Both the position numbers and the translations under genes were made by a program. A DNA stretch of 13,853 nt. It comes from Caulobacteraceae bacterium. GTDB taxonomy: Bacteria; Pseudomonadota; Alphaproteobacteria; Caulobacterales; Caulobacteraceae. Below are positions 1 through 8,449 of this stretch, piece by piece. The notes beneath the pieces were generated by a model. It saw only the letters and a program-made list of their open reading frames with translations, was not told where the DNA came from and made no database searches. How positions within the stretch are numbered: position 1 is the stretch's first letter; each line of letters opens with the position of its first letter. The stretch spans positions 1-13,853 of the forward strand of contig JADZBR010000263.1 of NCBI GenBank assembly GCA_020852035.1. The letters are read 5' to 3'.

Positions 1-2
1 CG

Positions 3-41
3 CGCACGGGGGCCATGCGGCCCGGGAACTTCGACGACTGA
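3..41 (+). CDS. Possible 3' end of an upstream gene (partial)
   Basis: The frame starting at base 3 reads RTGAMRPGNFDD and stops with TGA at 39-41, 24 bases before the response regulator start. Two-component operons often carry another gene upstream, so this could be the C-terminal tail of such a gene. Twelve residues are too few to identify a family or to prove coding. Confidence 0.25.
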   Translation, partial: RTGAMRPGNFDD

Positions 42-65
42 CAAACGCTGGCTTAAAGCAGAGCC

Positions 66-731
66 ATGCGCCTGTTGCTGATCGAGGATGACGCCCGCGT
101 GGCGGACTATGTGGCCGGCGGCCTGAGGGAAGCCGGCCATGTGGTCGATCATGTGGCGGACGGCCGCCAGGGCCTCTTCCACGTGGCCGGCGGGGACTAC
201 GACCTCGTGGTCCTCGATCGCATGCTGCCGAACGTCGACGGCCTGACGATCCTGTCTACCATGCGCGCCTCCGGCGACCAGACGCCGGTGCTGATCCTCT
301 CGGCGCTGGGCGAGGTGGACGAGCGGGTGAAGGGCCTGAAGGCCGGCGGCGACGACTATCTGACCAAGCCCTTCGCCATGTCCGAACTGCTCGCCCGCAT
401 CGAGACCCTGGCCCGTCGGGGCCCGGCGCTCGCCGAAGAGACGAGGCTTTCCGCCGGCGACCTGGAGATCGACCTGCTGGCCCGCGAGGTGCGCCAGGCC
501 GGTCAGCCGGTGGAGCTGACCGCGCGGGAGTTCCGCATCCTGGAATACCTGCTGCGCAACAAGGGCCGGGTGGTCACCCGCACCATGCTGCTGGAGAAGG
601 TCTGGGACTACAGCTTCGACCCGCAGACCAACATCATCGACCAGCACGTCAGCCGCCTGCGCCAGAAGCTGAAGGGCGCGCCGGTGCAGACCGTGCGCGG
701 CGTCGGCTACACCATCAAGGACAGGAACTGA
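66..731 (+). CDS. OmpR/PhoB-family two-component response regulator
   Basis: A 221-residue DNA-binding response regulator, full length for its family. Residues 1-115 form the receiver domain: the acidic pair is at E7-D9, the phospho-acceptor is D51 in the VVLDRMLP segment, the switch Ser is near 79 (LILSAL), and the conserved Lys is K101 in LTKPFA. Residues about 125-218 form the winged-helix output domain, with the typical LTAREFRILEYL start and a VRGVGYTI ending. It should be phosphorylated by the histidine kinase encoded 4 bases downstream and then act as a transcription factor. The arrangement resembles QseB/TctD-like systems, but the signal and target genes cannot be read from the sequence. 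The ribosome-binding site before ATG 66 is weak; the start is supported by the MRLLLIEDD family N terminus. Confidence 0.95.
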   Translation: MRLLLIEDDARVADYVAGGLREAGHVVDHVADGRQGLFHVAGGDYDLVVLDRMLPNVDGLTILSTMRASGDQTPVLILSALGEVDERVKGLKAGGDDYLTKPFAMSELLARIETLARRGPALAEETRLSAGDLEIDLLAREVRQAGQPVELTAREFRILEYLLRNKGRVVTRTMLLEKVWDYSFDPQTNIIDQHVSRLRQKLKGAPVQTVRGVGYTIKDRN

Positions 732-735
732 CGCC

Positions 736-2121
736 GTGCGGTCGCTGTCGCGCCTCTACCGCAGCCTGACCTTCCGCCTGGCGCTGGCCTATCTGGCGCT
801 GTTCATGCTTTCGGTGGCGGCGCTTTTGGGCGGGGCTTATGTGGCCGGCGTGCTGAACCCCCTCGACCGGGTGCAGGACGGCGTCGAGCGCGAGGCCGAG
901 GCGCTGGTGGCCGCCTATCCGCGCGAGCCGCGCGCGGCGTTCGTCGCCCGCCTGGAGGCCCGCGCCGCGGCCAGCGACCGGAGACCGGCCTACCACGCCC
1001 TGATCGCCCCTGACGGCCGGCTGATCGCCGGCAACATCCCCACCTGGCCCGCCCCGAAGGCTCAGCGCGACTGGCTGCGCTTCGAGTTCGAGAGCTACGA
1101 CACCGGCGACGAGATCGAGCACGAGGCCCTGGCCCGCGACGTCACCTTCGCCGACGGCGTGCGCCTGATCGTCGGCCGCGACACCGAGGATCTCGACGAG
1201 CGCGAGGACTTCCTCTCCGAGACCCTGGTGTGGGGCGCGGGCTTGAGCATCCTCATCGGCCTCGCCGGCGGGCTGATGATGAGCCTGACCGTCGGCCGGC
1301 GGCTGGACGCGGTGGCGCGCGCCGCCCGCACGGTGATCGCCGGCGACCTTTCCGGCCGGGTCGAGGTGCGCGGCTCAGGCGACGACTTCGACACCCTGGC
1401 CGAGACCCTCAACGAGATGCTGGCCCGCATCGAGCAGCTGGTGCAGTCGATCAGTCGTGTCTCCGACAGCATCGCGCACGAGCTGAGGACGCCCCTCACC
1501 CGCCTGCACGCCGACCTGGAGGAACTGACCGAGGCGTCCAGACGCAGCCCGCAGACCCATCGCCTGGCCCGTCAGGCCAAGGCCGAGGCCGAACGGCTGC
1601 AGTCGATCTTCGATTCCCTGCTGCGCATCGCCCGCATCGAGGCGGGCCGCCACGTGGCCGAGTTCAAGCCGGTGGATCTCTCCACTCTGCTTTCCGACGT
1701 CGCCGAGTTCCACCGCCCGGAGGCCGAGGGCAAGCATCAGGCCCTGGTCGAGAAGGTGGACCCGGACCTGACGGTCGAGGGCGATCCGAACCTACTGTTC
1801 CAGGCGGTCTCGAACCTGCTGGACAACGCCGTCAAATACGCCCCCGCGCACGGTAAGATCACCCTCACCGCCCGCCGCGACGGCGAGAGCGTGGTGCTCT
1901 CGGTCTGCGACACCGGGCCCGCGGTGGCCGCCGAACATCACCCCAAGCTCACCGAGCGCTTCTTCCGCGCGCCCGACGCGGCCCAGGCGCCCGGCGCGGG
2001 GCTGGGCCTGGCCCTGGTGGCGGCGGTGGTCTCGCTGCACGACGGCAAGCTAGCGTTCGAGAACCTGGTCGGCGGCTTCTGTGCGAACATCGCCCTGCCG
2101 TCCAGGCGGCAGAAGGCGTAG
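736..2121 (+). CDS. Membrane sensor histidine kinase
   Basis: A 461-residue inner-membrane kinase, partner of the preceding response regulator, starting with GTG only 4 bases after its stop. Helix 1 spans about residues 15-38 and helix 2 about 163-186, enclosing a periplasmic sensor region of roughly 120 residues. A HAMP linker follows (about 187-238). The dimerisation/phospho-acceptor domain has H248 in the motif HELRTPLTR. The ATP-binding domain shows the N box (NLLDNAVKYA, N364), G1 box (CDTGPAV, D392), F box (RFFR, about 409-411) and G2 box (GAGLGLALV, about 420-428). G1 reads DTGPAV where DxGPGI is usual, a mild variation. The periplasmic domain is not recognised, so the stimulus is unknown. 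The gene converges with the tetR-type gene 66 bases downstream. Confidence 0.93.
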   Translation: MRSLSRLYRSLTFRLALAYLALFMLSVAALLGGAYVAGVLNPLDRVQDGVEREAEALVAAYPREPRAAFVARLEARAAASDRRPAYHALIAPDGRLIAGNIPTWPAPKAQRDWLRFEFESYDTGDEIEHEALARDVTFADGVRLIVGRDTEDLDEREDFLSETLVWGAGLSILIGLAGGLMMSLTVGRRLDAVARAARTVIAGDLSGRVEVRGSGDDFDTLAETLNEMLARIEQLVQSISRVSDSIAHELRTPLTRLHADLEELTEASRRSPQTHRLARQAKAEAERLQSIFDSLLRIARIEAGRHVAEFKPVDLSTLLSDVAEFHRPEAEGKHQALVEKVDPDLTVEGDPNLLFQAVSNLLDNAVKYAPAHGKITLTARRDGESVVLSVCDTGPAVAAEHHPKLTERFFRAPDAAQAPGAGLGLALVAAVVSLHDGKLAFENLVGGFCANIALPSRRQKA

Positions 2122-2187
2122 CCCGCCGCCGGTCCACCGAACAGACGACGGACCCGGCGTCCGCCGGAAGCGGTCGCGCCGCGCCCC

Positions 2188-2952
2188 CTAGGCCGCCCGC
2201 CCGGCGCCCTCATGGCCCGGCCGGCAGATCTCCAGAAACCCGGCGGCCATGAAGGCGGCCATTCGCTGCTTGACGGCGACAAAGTCGTCGCAGCTGCAGA
2301 GTCCGCCCGAGAGCTTGTCGATGCGGCCCGTGCGGGCCAGGGTCAGCATCAGGGCGCCGGTCACGAAGTGATAGCCCCAGAAGATGTCCTCCTCGGCGCA
2401 ATCGGGCAGCGCCTTCTTCAGGAGGTCGATCAGGCGCAGCACCACCGGGTCGAAGTGGGAGTCCATCATCGCTGCGCCCCACTGGGGCGTATTGGCGACC
2501 TGGGCGCCCAGGGCGCCGTAGTTCTTCCAGTTCTCGCCGCCCTGGATGTAGAGGTCCAGGTCGGTGTCGAGGAAGGCGCGCAAGGCGCCCTCGACGGTCG
2601 GCTTGCCGCCGGACTCGGCGTCGTAGGTGTCCAGCGCCTGCATCCTGAGCGTGGAGGTGACCACCGCGCGGCGGGCGAAGACCGCGTCGAACAGCTTCTT
2701 CTTGTCGGTGAAATAGTAGTTCAGCAGGGTGTGGTGCGCCCCGACCCGCTTGGCCACGTCCTTCAGCGTCACGCCATAGAGGCCATGCTTGGAGAACAGG
2801 TATTCGGCCGCGTCGAGGATCTGCTCCATCTTGTCGGCGCGCTGTTGCGCCTTGACGCGGCGCGGACGCGGCTTGGCCGACGACGCGGCGCGGGCGGACT
2901 TGGCGGCGGCGTCCGACGTTCGCCTCTTGGGTCCGGTTTCAGTCGCCGCCAT
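2188..2952 (-). CDS. TetR/AcrR-family transcriptional regulator
   Basis: A 254-residue one-component repressor-type protein. After a basic, low-complexity leader of about 35 residues comes the N-terminal helix-turn-helix, recognisable as QILDAAEYLFSKHGLYGVTLKDVAKRVG shortened here to its key parts: ILDAAEYLF, the GVTLKDVAKR turn helix and the LLNYYFTDKKKLFDAVF tail. The C-terminal ligand domain contains FWGYHFVTGALMLTLAR, typical of TetR proteins with this type of C domain. The frame opens at a TTG (2958), but ATG 2952 is chosen because a GAGGG ribosome-binding site lies 6 bases before it and would overlap the TTG. It lies downstream of the receptor-transporter-esterase operon on the same strand and is the obvious candidate regulator of that operon. 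The ligand is unknown; it could be an ester or its hydrolysis product (inference). Confidence 0.92.
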   Translation of the reverse strand: MAATETGPKRRTSDAAAKSARAASSAKPRPRRVKAQQRADKMEQILDAAEYLFSKHGLYGVTLKDVAKRVGAHHTLLNYYFTDKKKLFDAVFARRAVVTSTLRMQALDTYDAESGGKPTVEGALRAFLDTDLDLYIQGGENWKNYGALGAQVANTPQWGAAMMDSHFDPVVLRLIDLLKKALPDCAEEDIFWGYHFVTGALMLTLARTGRIDKLSGGLCSCDDFVAVKQRMAAFMAAGFLEICRPGHEGAGRAA

Positions 2953-2976
2953 GCTCAACCCTCAAATACATCATTC

Positions 2977-2999
2977 AAAAAAGCTCCGCGCCGCGCGGA
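2977..2999 (-). terminator. Candidate intrinsic terminator after the esterase gene
   Basis: Read on the - strand, TCCGCG pairs with CGCGGA around a CGG loop, followed by GC and then six T residues (2982-2977). It lies about 54 bases past the esterase stop and 25 bases before the tetR-type start. The stem is only 6 bp but all strong, and this is a rare T-run in GC-rich DNA. It leaves little room for a separate tetR promoter downstream of it. Confidence 0.45.
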
Positions 3000-3052
3000 C
3001 CGTCCGCGAAAGCGCAGCCTCACGCCATAGCGCAAGCCAGGCCCGCCGCCGA

Positions 3053-4693
3053 TCATCGGCAATCAGGCGTCCCGGCCGGAAGCGGCGGCGAAACCACGCC
3101 GACATTCCAGCGCCAGGGGATTCCGCCCTGGACCCGCCGCCGGCAGACCGCCCGCTCGTGCAGATCGTACATGCCGGGCCGCACATGGGCGCTCGGCTTA
3201 GGGCCGTCCTCGAAGGTCATGACGGCGCGATCCACGCCGTAAGGGCGCCAGAGCGGCTGGCCGGGCGCGTCCGGCGCGCCGGCGCGGGCGAAGGCGGTCC
3301 AGTAGGCGGCCATCGCCTCCGATAGCCCGGTTTCGCGCGCAGTGTCCGGCACGGCGGGCCAGCGGGGCGGCGTGCGGTCCATCGTGCCGAAGATGTAGGG
3401 AATCTCGCTGGCGTGGAAGGCGTGCAGGCCGAGGGCCTCGGCCGCTGGATAGCCGTGGTCGAAATAGTAGAGGAACGCCGGCTGGCCGATCGCCGTCTGT
3501 TTGGCGGCCAGCCGCTCGGCGGTCCAGCCGTAGAGCGCGTCGCGCGGCGTGGCGAGCACGCTCTGCGCCAGGTCGGCGGGCGGGTAGAGCTTCAGGAAGT
3601 CCTCCGCCAGGTCGCCGTATTTCGCGCGGATCAGGGCGAGGTAGGTTTCGGCGTCGGGCGGCGGTGGCGGCGCGAGGAACCGCAGCGAGCGGATTTCCCC
3701 CTCGTTGAAGCCGGCCAGCAGCGGCACGGGCGCCTGTTCGCCGCGATCGAAGACGTCGACCAGCTGACGCGGCAGCACCTTGCCGTCGACTGTGCCGAAC
3801 GGCGCGTAGCCGGCCAGGGCGGCGGCCCAGGTCAGTTTCTCGGCGTCCATGGCCCTCAGGCGCGCGATGCTGCGCTGCTGCAGCTTGCGCCCGAGGGCCA
3901 CGCCGGTCGCCTCGGCGGGTGGGTCGCCATGCGGGCTGGCGCGCAGCTCGGGCGTCGAGATCATGTAGGCGCTCTGGGCGATGGCGCGCGCGAAGAGGCC
4001 CCGCGCCTGCGGCGCGGCCATCAGGTACATCACGCTAAGCGCGCCGGCCGACTCCCCGGCGACCGTCACGTTCGCCGGGTCGCCGCCGAACGCGGCGATG
4101 TTTCGCTGCACCCAGCGCAGGGCGGCGATCTGGTCCAGCAGGCCGTAGTTGCCCGAGACGCCGTCCGGCGACTCCGCGCTCAGCTGCGGGTGGGCCAGAT
4201 AGCCCAGCACGCCGAGCCGGTAGTTGAGGGTGACGACCACCATCCCTCGCCGGGCCAGCCGCGCCCCATCGTAGATGCCCTCGCTGCCGGCGCCGGTGAC
4301 CAGCGAGCCGCCGTGGATCCAGACGAACACCGGGGCGGCGTGGGCGTCGGCCGGCGCCCAGATGTTGAGGAACAGGCAGTCCTCGCTCATCGACCGATGG
4401 GTGTCGGCATAGAGGCTGCCGGGCCGCGAGGGCGGCTGGACGCAGGTCGCGCCGAAGCGCGTGGCGTCGCGCACGCCGGTCCATCGCGGCGCCTCCGCCG
4501 GGGGTCGCCAGCGGCGCTGGCCGGTCGGCGGCAGGGCGTAGGGCACGCCCTTGAAGGCGTTGACTTCTCCGAGCGCCTCTCCCCTCACCCGGCCGGCCGG
4601 CGCCTCGACCTCCGGCGCGCCGCGGGCGGCGGGCGGCAGGGCCATCGCCAGAGCGGCGGCGACCACCGCCAGGCGCAGGATCGCCACGATCAT
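3053..4693 (-). CDS. Secreted type-B carboxylesterase
   Basis: A 546-residue alpha/beta hydrolase of the carboxylesterase type-B family, full length. Residues 1-26 are a Sec signal peptide (hydrophobic core AVVAAALAMALPP, cleavage expected after ARGA), so the enzyme should be periplasmic. The start of the fold, FKGVPYALPP and the EDCLFLNIWAP block, is well conserved. The oxyanion hole is HGGS (127-130), the nucleophile is S215 in GESAG, the acid is probably E331 in GFNEGE, and the histidine is H427 in AFHASEIPYIFG. All catalytic parts are intact. It hydrolyses carboxylic esters; the substrate cannot be told. Its ATG overlaps the MFS stop by 4 bases (ATGA), so translation is coupled. As third gene of the receptor operon, it likely cleaves the compound that the receptor brings into the periplasm. 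Confidence 0.93.
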   Translation of the reverse strand: MIVAILRLAVVAAALAMALPPAARGAPEVEAPAGRVRGEALGEVNAFKGVPYALPPTGQRRWRPPAEAPRWTGVRDATRFGATCVQPPSRPGSLYADTHRSMSEDCLFLNIWAPADAHAAPVFVWIHGGSLVTGAGSEGIYDGARLARRGMVVVTLNYRLGVLGYLAHPQLSAESPDGVSGNYGLLDQIAALRWVQRNIAAFGGDPANVTVAGESAGALSVMYLMAAPQARGLFARAIAQSAYMISTPELRASPHGDPPAEATGVALGRKLQQRSIARLRAMDAEKLTWAAALAGYAPFGTVDGKVLPRQLVDVFDRGEQAPVPLLAGFNEGEIRSLRFLAPPPPPDAETYLALIRAKYGDLAEDFLKLYPPADLAQSVLATPRDALYGWTAERLAAKQTAIGQPAFLYYFDHGYPAAEALGLHAFHASEIPYIFGTMDRTPPRWPAVPDTARETGLSEAMAAYWTAFARAGAPDAPGQPLWRPYGVDRAVMTFEDGPKPSAHVRPGMYDLHERAVCRRRVQGGIPWRWNVGVVSPPLPAGTPDCR

Positions 4694-6024
4694 GTCGTCA
4701 GCATCTCGCGCTTCAGCGCCCGGGCCAGCCAGAAGAACAGTGCGATCGCCAGGCCGTAGAACGGCGTGAGGGCGTAGAAGGCCATCTGCAGCGAGTTATC
4801 CGGATGGCTCGCCCGGAAGAAGTCGCTGGCCGCGCCGAGGAAGGTGGGCCCCAGGCCCAGGCCGACCAGGTTCATCACCAGCAGCAGCAGGGCGCCGGCG
4901 AGCACCCGCTGGTCGGGCCGCACCTCCTCCTGCACCAGGGTCACGGCCGGCGAGAGGTAGAAGTAGTTGAGCCCCGTCGGCAGGGCGAGGAAGGCCAGCG
5001 CCAGCGGCCAGCTGGGCGCCCAGACGAAGCCGACGAACAGCGGGGCGGCCAGCGCCAGGCCGATGGCCGGGATGTAGGCGAAGGCGGTCTTGGCCCTCGG
5101 CGCGAAGTGGTCGATCAGCCGGCCGGACGCATACATGCCCGCCCCGGTGCCGAGCCCGATGAGCAGGGCGTACCAGACGGCGACCTCGTTCAGCGTCATG
5201 CCCTTCTCGCGCATCAGGAAGAGCGTCGTGAAGTTGAGGATCGCGTAGGTGACGAACTGGGTCGCCGCGCAGGCCAGCGCGACCCGCAGCAGCACCGGGT
5301 GGGTGAAGAACATGCGGCAGGTGGCCCAGAAGCCGCCCGGCCCCGCCGCCGGCGCGGCCGGGGCCGCGGCCTCGGCGTCGAGCCTGCCCCGTTTGGGCTC
5401 GCGCACGAAGAGCCAGACCACGCTCGCCGTGACGACGCCGATCACCCCAACCCAGACGAAGGCCAGCCGCCAGGAATAGGCCGCCGCGATCGAGGCGCCG
5501 AATGCCACGCCCAGCGCATGGCCTATCGGCGGCCCGAGGTTGAAGAGGCTGAGCGCCGTGCCCCGCGTGCCCGACGGAAAGTAGTCGGAGATGATCGCGT
5601 AGGACGGCGGCACTCCGCCGGCCTCCCCGATCCCCACCGCCATGCGGGCGGCGGCCAGTTGCGGATAGTTCGTGGTGAACCCGCAGGCGGCGGTCGCCGC
5701 GCTCCAGAGGGCGCAGGAGAAGGCCAGCACCTTCACCCGGTTGGTCCGGTCGGCCAGCCAGCCCACCGGGATCGCCAGCACGCAGTAGAACAGCGCGAAA
5801 TAGAGCCCGCTGATCATCCCCAGCTGGCCGTCGGTGACGCCCAGGTCGTCCTGGATCGGCTTGGCCAGGATGGAGGGCAGCTGGCGGTCGAGGAAGTTCA
5901 GCACATAGACGAAGCACAGCACCGCCAGCACCGTCCAGGCCGCCGCGCCCGGGCGTCCGGCGGCCGGCGCCGCGGCGCCGCCGACCGGATCGAGCGGCGC
6001 GAGCGCCTCTTCGGCCCCGGTCAT
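4690..6024 (-). CDS. MFS transporter, spinster-like
   Basis: A 444-residue inner-membrane major facilitator with about 12 predicted helices in two halves separated by a charged loop (REPKRGRLD followed by an Ala/Pro-rich stretch). Family marks are NFLDRQLPS in helix 1, motif A GWLADRTNR (88-96) between helices 2 and 3, and RMAVGIGEAGGVPPSYAIISDYFP (shortened core: GIGEAGGVPP, about 131-140), which is characteristic of spinster-like MFS proteins. These act as proton-coupled symporters or exporters of small organic solutes. Its ATG shares one base with the stop of the TonB receptor and its stop overlaps the esterase start. No separate ribosome-binding site is evident, so coupled translation is likely. 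In this operon it probably carries the imported compound or its hydrolysis product across the inner membrane. Confidence 0.93.
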   Translation of the reverse strand: MTGAEEALAPLDPVGGAAAPAAGRPGAAAWTVLAVLCFVYVLNFLDRQLPSILAKPIQDDLGVTDGQLGMISGLYFALFYCVLAIPVGWLADRTNRVKVLAFSCALWSAATAACGFTTNYPQLAAARMAVGIGEAGGVPPSYAIISDYFPSGTRGTALSLFNLGPPIGHALGVAFGASIAAAYSWRLAFVWVGVIGVVTASVVWLFVREPKRGRLDAEAAAPAAPAAGPGGFWATCRMFFTHPVLLRVALACAATQFVTYAILNFTTLFLMREKGMTLNEVAVWYALLIGLGTGAGMYASGRLIDHFAPRAKTAFAYIPAIGLALAAPLFVGFVWAPSWPLALAFLALPTGLNYFYLSPAVTLVQEEVRPDQRVLAGALLLLVMNLVGLGLGPTFLGAASDFFRASHPDNSLQMAFYALTPFYGLAIALFFWLARALKREMLTT

Positions 6025-8285
6025 CAGAAGTTGTAGCCGACGCGAACGCCGATCGTGCGCGGCCGCACGGTGGCGTAGCGGCGGGCGACGAAGGCTTCCG
6101 GGTGGACGTAGGCGATCGAACGGTCGTCGAAGAGGTTCTCGACATAGACCCCGACGGTCGCCTTCTCGAAGGCCACGGCGAGGCTGCCGTTGACCACCGT
6201 ATAGGCTTCGGTGGTGTCATAGGTCGGGCTCGGCACGCCCGGCCGCCCCGGCGTGTTGGGGAAGGAGCCGGGGAAGGAGCCCCACCGCGCGACGGAGACG
6301 GAGGCGTTGCCGCGGGCCGTCTCCATGACGTCGAAGCCGTAGTTGACCACGATCGAGCCCTGGAAGCGCGGGCCGGCCAGCCGCGCGCCGAGCACGGCGC
6401 CGGAGAAGGCCGCCTCGGCCGCCGTCAGCTGGTCCACCTTGGCGCTGTTGATCGAGCCGTTGAAGGCGACGGTCAGATCGGGCGCCGGGATGGTCAGCAC
6501 CTCGAACTCGACGCCGCGGCTGCGGGCGCCGCCGATGTTGGTGGCGAACTGCACCGAGTCCGAGACCCGGTTGGCCTGCACCTGGATGTCGTTCCAGTCG
6601 ATGTAGTAGGCGGTGATGTTGGCGGCGAGCCGCCCGTCCAGCCAGCGGCCCCTGACCCCCACCTCGTAGTTGATCAGGTCGTCCGACTTGGCGCCGGCGG
6701 GGATCACGATGTCGGTCGGGTCGATCACGCTCGCGCGCCCACCGAAGGCGTTGACCACCGGGGCGCGGAAGCCGGTCGCCACCGCCGCATAGGTGGTCAC
6801 CGCCGGCGTCGGCCGCCAGGAGAGGCTGAGCCGGTAGGACGGCCCGGTGTCCTTCGCCTTCACCCCGGTGGCCGCGACGATCGGGGTGACGGTCAGCGGG
6901 CCGGGGATGCCGAAGAGGGCGTTGGTCAGGTAGTTGGAGTTGTAGCCGCCGGCCTCGGTGAACGCCTGGGCGTCGATGCTGCCGTAGCGCAGCCCGCCGG
7001 TGACCCACAGGTCGTCGGTGAACCGGTAGGTCAGCTCGCCGAAGAGCGCCTTCTCGTGCTGCTTGGCGTAGCTGAAGAGCCGCTGATAATACTCGTCCGG
7101 CAGGCCGGTGATGCCGCGCGCGGCCAGGAACTGCGGCGAGGAGCGATAGCCGAAGTCCACGTCCCGCCGCCGCTCGAAGTAGAAGCCGCCCAGCACCCAG
7201 TCGATCCTGCCGCCCGGATCGGAGACCAGCCGCGCCTCCTGCACGAAGGTGTCGTCGTAGCCGTCGGCGTCGAGGGCGAAGGCGATGGCCCCGGCGAAGG
7301 TGCCGGCGAGGTCGACGTAGAAGCGCTGGTTGAACTCCGAGAAGGTCGTCGAGCTGGTCAGCTTCGCCCCGTCGAACTGGTAGTTCAGGGTGGCGTTGTA
7401 GTTGGTCATCTTGCCGGTGAACCGGTCCGGCCGATCGGAGACGCGCTTGTCGAGGCCCAGCGCCGGGCTGACGGTGTTGGAATCCCTGGGCTGGCTGCTC
7501 TCGTGCGAGGCCAGGAGCTTCAGCGACAGCCGGTCGGTCGGCTCCCAGAGCAGCACCGCGCGCCCGCCGCCGGCCACCAGGGTGTTGGCGTTCTCCTTCC
7601 CGGTGCCGAGGTTGTCGATATAGCCCTCCTCGTGGCGGTAGTAGCCCACGAGGCGCAGGGCCAGCTGGTCCTCGACCAGCGGCACGTTGAGCATGCCGTT
7701 GTAGCGCTGGCGGAGGGAATCGTCGCCAGTCACCCCGACGTCCACCAGGGCCGAGGCGTCGAAGCCGCTGGGGTCGGGCGCCTTGGTCAGGATGCGAAGC
7801 GCGCCGGCCAGCGAGCCGGAGCCGAACAGCGTGCCCTGCGGCCCGCGCAGGAACTCGATCCGCTCCACGTCGTAGAGCGTCGGGTCGAGGATGGTGGAGT
7901 TGCCGTTGGCCGAGATCGGCAGCTCGTCGATATAGACCGCCACCGTGCTCTGCAGGTTGGCGTTGTAGCCGTTGGTGGAGATGCCCCGGGCGGTGAAGTT
8001 GTTGAAGTTGGCGCTGGCGCGGTTCAGCACCACGCCCGGCGTCTGCTGCGCCAGGCCCTCGTAGCCGACGATGCCCTTGGCGGTCAGCTGCTCCTGGGAA
8101 AAGGTGGTGACGGCCAGCGGCACGTCCTGCAGCCGCTCGGTGCGGCGGGTGGCGGTGACGATCACCTCCTCCACGGCCGTGGCCGCGGCCGGCCGTTCAG
8201 CCTCGTCTGTTGTCTGCGCCCAGGCCGGCGTCCACGCCGCCGAGATCGCGCCGGCGCACGCCGACGCAAGAAGAATGGCCCTCAT
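6024..8285 (-). CDS. TonB-dependent outer-membrane receptor
   Basis: A 753-residue outer-membrane active transporter. Residues 1-23 are a signal peptide ending AWAQ. The TonB-box region VEEVIVTATRR is at about 39-48, followed by the plug (QTPGVVLNR, FTARGISTNG, VERIEFLRGPQGTLFGSG) and a beta-barrel that ends in the expected aromatic residue (GVRVGYNF). The open frame extends 19 codons upstream to 8342, but ATG 8285 is preferred. It has a GGGAGGAA ribosome-binding site 5 bases away and begins directly with the signal peptide; the longer form would bury it. It resembles the iron-siderophore-like receptor group that Caulobacterales and sphingomonads use for many organic substrates. It is the first gene of the operon, transcribed from the region holding the 8361-8386 palindrome. 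The substrate is unknown. Confidence 0.94.
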   Translation of the reverse strand: MRAILLASACAGAISAAWTPAWAQTTDEAERPAAATAVEEVIVTATRRTERLQDVPLAVTTFSQEQLTAKGIVGYEGLAQQTPGVVLNRASANFNNFTARGISTNGYNANLQSTVAVYIDELPISANGNSTILDPTLYDVERIEFLRGPQGTLFGSGSLAGALRILTKAPDPSGFDASALVDVGVTGDDSLRQRYNGMLNVPLVEDQLALRLVGYYRHEEGYIDNLGTGKENANTLVAGGGRAVLLWEPTDRLSLKLLASHESSQPRDSNTVSPALGLDKRVSDRPDRFTGKMTNYNATLNYQFDGAKLTSSTTFSEFNQRFYVDLAGTFAGAIAFALDADGYDDTFVQEARLVSDPGGRIDWVLGGFYFERRRDVDFGYRSSPQFLAARGITGLPDEYYQRLFSYAKQHEKALFGELTYRFTDDLWVTGGLRYGSIDAQAFTEAGGYNSNYLTNALFGIPGPLTVTPIVAATGVKAKDTGPSYRLSLSWRPTPAVTTYAAVATGFRAPVVNAFGGRASVIDPTDIVIPAGAKSDDLINYEVGVRGRWLDGRLAANITAYYIDWNDIQVQANRVSDSVQFATNIGGARSRGVEFEVLTIPAPDLTVAFNGSINSAKVDQLTAAEAAFSGAVLGARLAGPRFQGSIVVNYGFDVMETARGNASVSVARWGSFPGSFPNTPGRPGVPSPTYDTTEAYTVVNGSLAVAFEKATVGVYVENLFDDRSIAYVHPEAFVARRYATVRPRTIGVRVGYNF

Positions 8286-8290
8286 CCGCT

Positions 8291-8298
8291 TTCCTCCC
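8291..8298 (-). promoter_or_regulatory. Ribosome-binding site of the TonB receptor
   Basis: GGGAGGAA on the - strand, 5 bases before ATG 8285. It is strong, and it decides the start in favour of 8285 over the upstream in-frame ATG at 8342. Confidence 0.8.
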
Positions 8299-8360
8299 GA
8301 AACGTCGATCGTCAGCGCCGACGTATGGGCGGATGGGGACATGGCCGCGCTTTGATGTCA

Positions 8361-8386
8361 ACATTCACTCTCGCGCGCGTGAATGT
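8361..8386. promoter_or_regulatory. Predicted TetR-type operator, 8+10+8 inverted repeat
   Basis: ACATTCAC (8361-8368) and GTGAATGT (8379-8386) are perfect inverted copies around a 10-base GC spacer. The repeat lies between the divergent TonB receptor and serine hydrolase genes. On the - strand the repeat runs by one base into a consensus -35 box, TTGACA (8361-8356). No good -10 is seen at 17 bases (CCCCAT), so that promoter is only half supported. On the + strand a weak pair TTGCCT (8396) and TTAGCT (8419), 17 bases apart, could serve the hydrolase. The size and symmetry fit a TetR dimer site; linking it to the regulator at 2188-2952 is inference. Confidence 0.6.
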
Positions 8387-8449
8387 CTGATCGGCTTGCC
8401 TCAGCTGGGGGGCGCGGCTTAGCTGGCGATACATCCCGGGAGGGCGCTG

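Noticed and set aside
2122..2187. A bidirectional terminator between the histidine kinase and tetR-type genes
   Set aside because: Short GC inverted repeats exist (such as CGGAC-CCGGC-GTCCG), but there is no T-tract, and such repeats are frequent by chance at this GC content.
8283..8342. ATG 8342 as the start of the TonB receptor
   Set aside because: It would put 19 non-signal residues before the signal peptide and ignore the strong ribosome-binding site at 8291-8298.
6102..8390. A 762-codon open frame on the + strand opposite the TonB receptor
   Set aside because: Composition is Gly/Arg/Ala/Val-rich with no family motifs, and the receptor on the other strand is unmistakable. It is a GC third-position shadow.
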